Origin: PALSA-243 sp049522755
GTDB lineage: Bacteria > Acidobacteriota > Terriglobia > Bryobacterales > Bryobacteraceae
Direction of reading: 5' to 3'
Length of the DNA: 64,000 bases
NCBI GenBank assembly: GCA_049522755.1
Contig: JBEKNN010000002.1
Span: 1 to 64,000 of the forward strand
The notes under the pieces were generated by a model, which was not told the origin of the DNA, did not search any database, and saw only the letters and a program-made list of their open reading frames with translations. Shown here one piece after another: positions 61,101-64,000 of this stretch. A program made the translations under genes and the position numbers. Position 1 is the first letter of the stretch; the number at the start of each line of letters is the position of its first letter.

Positions 61101-61667
61101 AACTATGAAATTCCGGCGGTCGGCCCGAACAAGCTCGTGCGCGCCGTAATCGGCGGCTGGACTTTCGGGGGCCTTCTGGCCTACTCGAGCGGACTGCCCA
61201 TTGCGGCTCCCACAGCGCAGAACAACCTCAATTCGGACGTGTTCCAGACCACCTATGCCGACCGGGCGCCCGGCGTTCCGTTATTCCTGCAAAACCTCAA
61301 CTGCCATTGCATCAATCCCTACGCCGATCTGGTGCTGAACCCGGCGGCATGGAGTCAGCCGCCTGCCGGACAGTTCGGCACCGCCGCCGAGTTTTACAAC
61401 GACTACCGTTATGAACGGCGTCCCAGCGAATCGATGTCTTTGGGCAGGATATTCAAGATCTCGGAAAAGAAGAGCTTCCAGATTCGGGCGGAGTTCTTTA
61501 ACGTTTTCAACCGTACATACCTGAACAATCCTACGAGCACCAACTCTATCGCGACGACCACCTACAACTCGGCGGGTCAGCTTACGAGCGGGTTTGGCTA
61601 TATCAACCCCGGATCCGTAGAAAATAATCCGCGCAACGGGCAGCTTGTGGCCCGCTTCCGATTCTAA
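58113..61667 (+). CDS. TonB-dependent receptor, Oar-like (second of two)
   Basis: An outer-membrane receptor of 1184 residues. It has a signal peptide (MRVLFFLTGFAVASLLYAQ), a carboxypeptidase-regulatory-like domain (about 22-105: GGITGTITDVSGAAIPKAAV), a plug with ASETVTVTADAAMLKTENAA, and a barrel containing NGRNKTFFFFSYEEFYQKG and ending in VARFRF. The sequence TTGACACGCG (58027-58036) lies about 80 bases upstream, like that of the other receptor's divergent region. GAGG precedes the start by seven bases. It probably imports the compound handled by the catabolic genes on both sides; this is inferred from position. Confidence 0.93.
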   Translation: MRVLFFLTGFAVASLLYAQNDRGGITGTITDVSGAAIPKAAVVAVDKESGAEFKAESTDTGNYTFNQLPPGIYNVSVEVSGFKKFTQEGIRVFVAEIAHVDIALQLGSASETVTVTADAAMLKTENAAQNATISVESLNDLPINFGAGGNTSAAGIRNALTMVSLVPSGVFSSYSSIRLDGAPTNTFNIQIEGQQANNNRLNIRQDQVQPSVESLQEVSVLTSNFSPEYGQVTGGFVNFNVKSGTNDFHGSLFDYWVNEILGAGQPFTNNGNGGLLRPANRRYDFGGNIGGPVRVPKLYNGRNKTFFFFSYEEFYQKGTTFDLTNVPSNLMRSGNFSEALEKTLGTDPSGKPIVENTVYDPATAFTVNGETVTTPFPNDTIPVNRMDPVALKTQSFIPLPTTSGILNNWDQQYTAITEEYIPTVKIDQYFKNQMKFSFYFSQYYGPHYNGLDGLPAQITQARYITTRTNTYRLNFDDPLTPNFLVHVGVGYQGHFNTDCGEPQVEDFNAVTGLGIGGTIAGLGFPTFGGLNSSTNGGGMALSFGSVNCQPIKTYKPTGVANATWVKGNHTYKVGADFRIDALTSGTNSDFGTYSFSNAQTGLPYTQGQTIGGGTVGLPYASFLLGLVNSSSVANQALPQTRKPAFGAYIQDNWKVTRKLTLDYGVRYDIEGAGKEIHDRVSSFGPTTPNPSAGGILGATIYEGYGPGTCNCLFGRAYPYAIGPRFGFAYKIDNKTVFRGGWGVTYAQTQGGQSTNQSTAGTGGWNTLQFTNPTYGAPAELLQNGMNYSLSSLYNTTLNPGLYPTPGQVQAPVAFLDPNAGRMPRMVQWDLTLQRQITTNLAIEASYVGNRGAWFEADNLENLNAISSQRLASFGLSLNNPANLTLLTSALDSPAVVAAGFKAPYAGFPVTSTLAQALRPFPQFTTITVVGAALGDTWYDSLQAKATKRFSHGLDVLATFVFQRELDTLEGPNNVFNPANNKQISSLSQPFEFTIAYNYEIPAVGPNKLVRAVIGGWTFGGLLAYSSGLPIAAPTAQNNLNSDVFQTTYADRAPGVPLFLQNLNCHCINPYADLVLNPAAWSQPPAGQFGTAAEFYNDYRYERRPSESMSLGRIFKISEKKSFQIRAEFFNVFNRTYLNNPTSTNSIATTTYNSAGQLTSGFGYINPGSVENNPRNGQLVARFRF

Positions 61668-61837
61668 GTTCGATTCGAGGATGCGGGCTCTCTGACCCGC
61701 GATGTTATTGCCCGAGGGTAGAGACGCGAGGTTGGCGAATCGCCAGCGTGCGCCCTTGCGGGAAGCGGTCTAGAGACACACGAGAAGTCGACCGTCCGTA
61801 GCCGGAGGTACACTGTTGGCCGAGGGTCAACGGAAAC
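61668..61837. other. Spacer after the second TonB receptor
   Basis: A possible hairpin GCGGG-CTCTCTGAC-CCGC (about 61683-61699) follows the receptor stop, but no T-tract follows it. Nothing else is recognised. Confidence 0.35.
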
Positions 61838-63331
61838 ATGAGATTGACACGCAGAAGACTGGCCCAGTTAGCAGCGTTGGGCGCAAATACCGCGCTGCTC
61901 GGCAAGAGCCAGGTATCCGATTTGCAGCCGAACTCGCAATCCGCCAATCAGGACGGGTTAACCCGTAGGGTCGCGGAGTTCGTCGTCCAAACCAAATACG
62001 CCGATCTTCCCCGGGAACTGCTCGAACTGGGCAAGAAATCCATCCTCGATGGAATCGGCCTGGCACTGGTGGGCTCGGCGGGAGCCCTTGGACGCTTGGC
62101 GCGAACCTACCTGCAATCGTTGGGGATCTCGCGCAATGAGGCGACGATCTTGGGATCCTCCATGAAATCGGGGGCACGGTTTGCCGCGTTTGCAAATGGC
62201 ATCGGCATTCATGCCGACGACTACGACGACACGCAATTAGCAGTGTCTCCCGATCGGGTCTACGGGCTGCTCACACATCCCACCGCGCCTTGTCTTTCGG
62301 CGGCGTGGGCGGTGGCTGAAGCAAGAGGGATGTCCGGGCGCGAACTGATGCTCGCCTACCACCTCGGGGTGGAAGTCGAGTGCAAGATCGCCGAGGCCAT
62401 CGCGCCTCGCCATTACGAAGATGGTTTTCACTCCACCGGGACATGTGGTACTTTCGCAGCCGCAGCCGCTGCCGTTAAGCTGCTTGGCGCCGACGCGCCA
62501 ACGTGCGCCCGGGCGCTGAGTATCGCTGGAAGTGAGTCGGCCGGCCTGCGGGAAAACTTCGGGACCATGACCAAACCCTTTCACGCTGGTCGCGCCGCCG
62601 AGTCCGGCATCGTCGCAGCAGACTTGGCCATGCTGGGCTGGACGGCCAGCGATCAGATTCTCGAAGCGCCAAACGGATTCTTTCATGCCGCCGGCGGCGG
62701 CTACAATGCCGCTGCGATGAAGCTGGCGCAACCCTGGACGTTCCTTTCGCCAGGAGTATCCATCAAACCGTTCCCATCCGGTTCCCTGACGCATCCAGCC
62801 ATGACAGCCTTGCTGCGTCTCATTCAAGCGAACAATATCACTGCGCAACAGATCGAACGCGTGGATGTCGGCGCCAATCGGAATATGCCGAGCGCGCTCA
62901 TACACCACCACCCTACGAACGCGCTTCAAGCCAAGTTCAGCATGGAATTCTGTATGGCGGCAATCCTGCTTTATGGCAGGGCGGGATTGCGCGAATTTAC
63001 GGACGAGGTCGTCAGGCGGCCAGAGGTGCAAGCCATGATCGAGCGCGTCCGTTTTGGCGTTCATCCCGAAGCTGAAAAAGCCGGGTACAACAAGATGACC
63101 AGCATCGTCGATATCCGGCTCCTGGACGGCAGAACCATCTCCGGCCGCGCCGATTTCGCCAAGGGGAACCCGGCAGACCCCATGACCTACGACGATGCCG
63201 CGGCCAAATTTGAAGACTGCGCGAGATTCGCCGCTTGGCCCAATGACAAGATCGCCGCGATCGTCGAGAGCGTGCGAACGCTTGAAGACGTCAAGGATGT
63301 TCGCACATTGGCGAAGCTGTGTAGCAGCTAG
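61838..63331 (+). CDS. MmgE/PrpD family protein with Tat-like signal
   Basis: A 497-residue member of the MmgE/PrpD family, which includes 2-methylcitrate dehydratase and cis-aconitate decarboxylase. Motifs include GKKSILDGIGLALVGSAG, ADDYDDTQLAVSPDRVYG, LLAYHLGV-like LMLAYHLGVEVECKIAEAI, HYEDGFHSTGTCGTFAAAAA, FGTMTKPFHAGRAAESGI and PFPSGSLTHPAMTA. Family members are normally cytosolic. This one starts MRLTRRRLAQLAALGANTAL, which looks like a twin-arginine signal. It lies directly after the TonB receptor and before another Tat propeller. The substrate is a carboxylic acid of unknown nature. Confidence 0.88.
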   Translation: MRLTRRRLAQLAALGANTALLGKSQVSDLQPNSQSANQDGLTRRVAEFVVQTKYADLPRELLELGKKSILDGIGLALVGSAGALGRLARTYLQSLGISRNEATILGSSMKSGARFAAFANGIGIHADDYDDTQLAVSPDRVYGLLTHPTAPCLSAAWAVAEARGMSGRELMLAYHLGVEVECKIAEAIAPRHYEDGFHSTGTCGTFAAAAAAVKLLGADAPTCARALSIAGSESAGLRENFGTMTKPFHAGRAAESGIVAADLAMLGWTASDQILEAPNGFFHAAGGGYNAAAMKLAQPWTFLSPGVSIKPFPSGSLTHPAMTALLRLIQANNITAQQIERVDVGANRNMPSALIHHHPTNALQAKFSMEFCMAAILLYGRAGLREFTDEVVRRPEVQAMIERVRFGVHPEAEKAGYNKMTSIVDIRLLDGRTISGRADFAKGNPADPMTYDDAAAKFEDCARFAAWPNDKIAAIVESVRTLEDVKDVRTLAKLCSS

Positions 63332-63617
63332 TCCTGACCGAATTGACGCCACGCGTCGCCAGCTTCTGTGGTGGACCAATTTATTGGCTTGCTTCGCACG
63401 TTGATCTATGATATAAAATAGGCGGATTCGCGAAGGAACGCCGTTAATCTCCACAGACAGAGTTAACGTAATGGCATTCCCGCTGGAAGAGGCCCTTCCT
63501 TGGATGTCTCCGGCGGGTCGGTTTTGGAACGCGACAGAGCGGGCTTGGGATCTCTGTGGTGGGCGCGGCGGCCCGGCAACCAAGTTGTTCGTGGGGAGAA
63601 TCCAAGGAGAAACGATA
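63332..63617. promoter_or_regulatory. Leader region of the terminal propeller gene
   Basis: There is no gene. A promoter-like pair TTGGCT (63384-63389), 17 bases, TATGAT (63407-63412) lies about 200 bases before the start. The -10 box is inside GATCTATGAT (63403-63412), the same decamer as in the operator near 50446. Confidence 0.5.
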
Positions 63618-64000
63618 ATGAGACGCAGAGACTTTTTCGGCTTAGCGGCGGCTGCAATGCCCTTGCGCGCCGAAAGGATAGACATCGGTGGCATTAAGTC
63701 GCGCGGCGCTCGAAAACCGGAGATTGTATACAAATCGCCGTATTCGAAGCCGAACGGCCTGCAAGCGACGCCGGAAGGGTTGTGGGTCCAGGATCAAGGC
63801 CCCTCGCCGGAGCACGTAACCCTGGTGAACTACGCCGACGGCAAAATAATACGTGATTTCACAGCGGATATCGTCGGCGCCAGCGGCGTCACGGTCGATG
63901 CCGACGGCGTGATGTGGCTCACCTCGACTCACAACTCGCTAATCGTCACCTGCAGTCCGCAAGACGGGAAGACGATTGCCAAGTATTGGACTCCTGGGGC
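63618..64000 (+). CDS. Tat-exported beta-propeller protein, paralogue 2 (incomplete at window edge)
   Basis: The first 127 residues of a protein cut by the right edge. Its Tat signal is MRRRDFFGLAAAAMPLRAE. Then follow EIVYKSPYSKPNGLQATPEG, LWVQDQG and GASGVTVDADGVMWLTSTHN. They match, in order, VFKSPGDDPKPNGLQATSDG, LWIIDQG and SSGVTFDGEALWIGSTYN of the gene at 56991. AAGGAG lies eight bases before ATG 63618. Two paralogues therefore flank the TonB-PrpD pair. Confidence 0.88.
   Translation, partial: MRRRDFFGLAAAAMPLRAERIDIGGIKSRGARKPEIVYKSPYSKPNGLQATPEGLWVQDQGPSPEHVTLVNYADGKIIRDFTADIVGASGVTVDADGVMWLTSTHNSLIVTCSPQDGKTIAKYWTPG

Noticed and set aside
62237..63733. Open frame of 498 codons on the minus strand
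   Set aside because: It is antisense to the MmgE/PrpD gene and the start of the next propeller gene.

Overview
The window looks like a chromosomal segment of an Acidobacteriota member of the Solibacter/Bryobacter lineage. The pointers are two VWA proteins of the acidobacterial type, an NHL-propeller protein with the Solibacter-type C-terminal domain, two very large Oar-like TonB-dependent receptors, a DUF6807 (PmoA-like) protein, and intergenic repeats of the kind common in that lineage. Base composition is GC-rich. I saw no rRNA, tRNA, CRISPR array or prophage.

Layout. 1-8 kb (minus strand): an envelope-biogenesis operon (BamA/TamA-like barrel, SurA-like chaperone, start of a TamB/AsmA-like protein), with a secreted 12-repeat NHL protein upstream of it. 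8-16 kb: a ThiF/MoeB-type E1 enzyme, a seven-PAS hybrid kinase with its HPt-receiver partner, and a double-VOC protein. 16-18.7 kb: a DUF6807 protein with a recent internal tandem duplication, a decayed kdsA fragment, a pilin-like protein and a REP-associated transposase lying among its REP repeats. 18.7-31.3 kb: mainly housekeeping genes (kdsB-pyrG-kdsA, acpS, nikR, dtd, rpsO-pnp, rnhA-dusB), two VWA proteins and a ParD/ParE locus whose toxin is frameshifted. 31.3-42 kb: membrane or secreted proteins of unknown role, a large membrane patatin, a TonB receptor, and a divergent Tat-exported PLP aminotransferase.

42-64 kb is a catabolic and transport island. It encodes two PQQ-type dehydrogenases plus a remnant of a third, three enzymes related to the lower meta-cleavage pathway (hydratase, 4-hydroxy-2-oxovalerate aldolase, acylating acetaldehyde dehydrogenase), a GntR/FCD regulator divergent from them, and then a tight five-gene operon: MFS carrier, two-cluster ferredoxin fusion, Cys-rich protein of unknown function, and two amidohydrolases. 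Two Tat-targeted propeller paralogues, a second TonB receptor and a Tat-targeted MmgE/PrpD protein follow. No ring-cleavage dioxygenase is present, so the upstream substrate is unknown. The best candidate for an undescribed system is the ferredoxin/Cys-rich pair inside the amidohydrolase operon. It may be controlled by the GntR protein through a GATCTATNAT motif that occurs at three promoter regions.

The DNA is also rich in small repeats: two copies of a double-hairpin element, each between convergent genes; REP-type repeats; four 12-bp-period or similar tandem arrays; and a repeat that appears to have inserted in frame into the surA-like gene.
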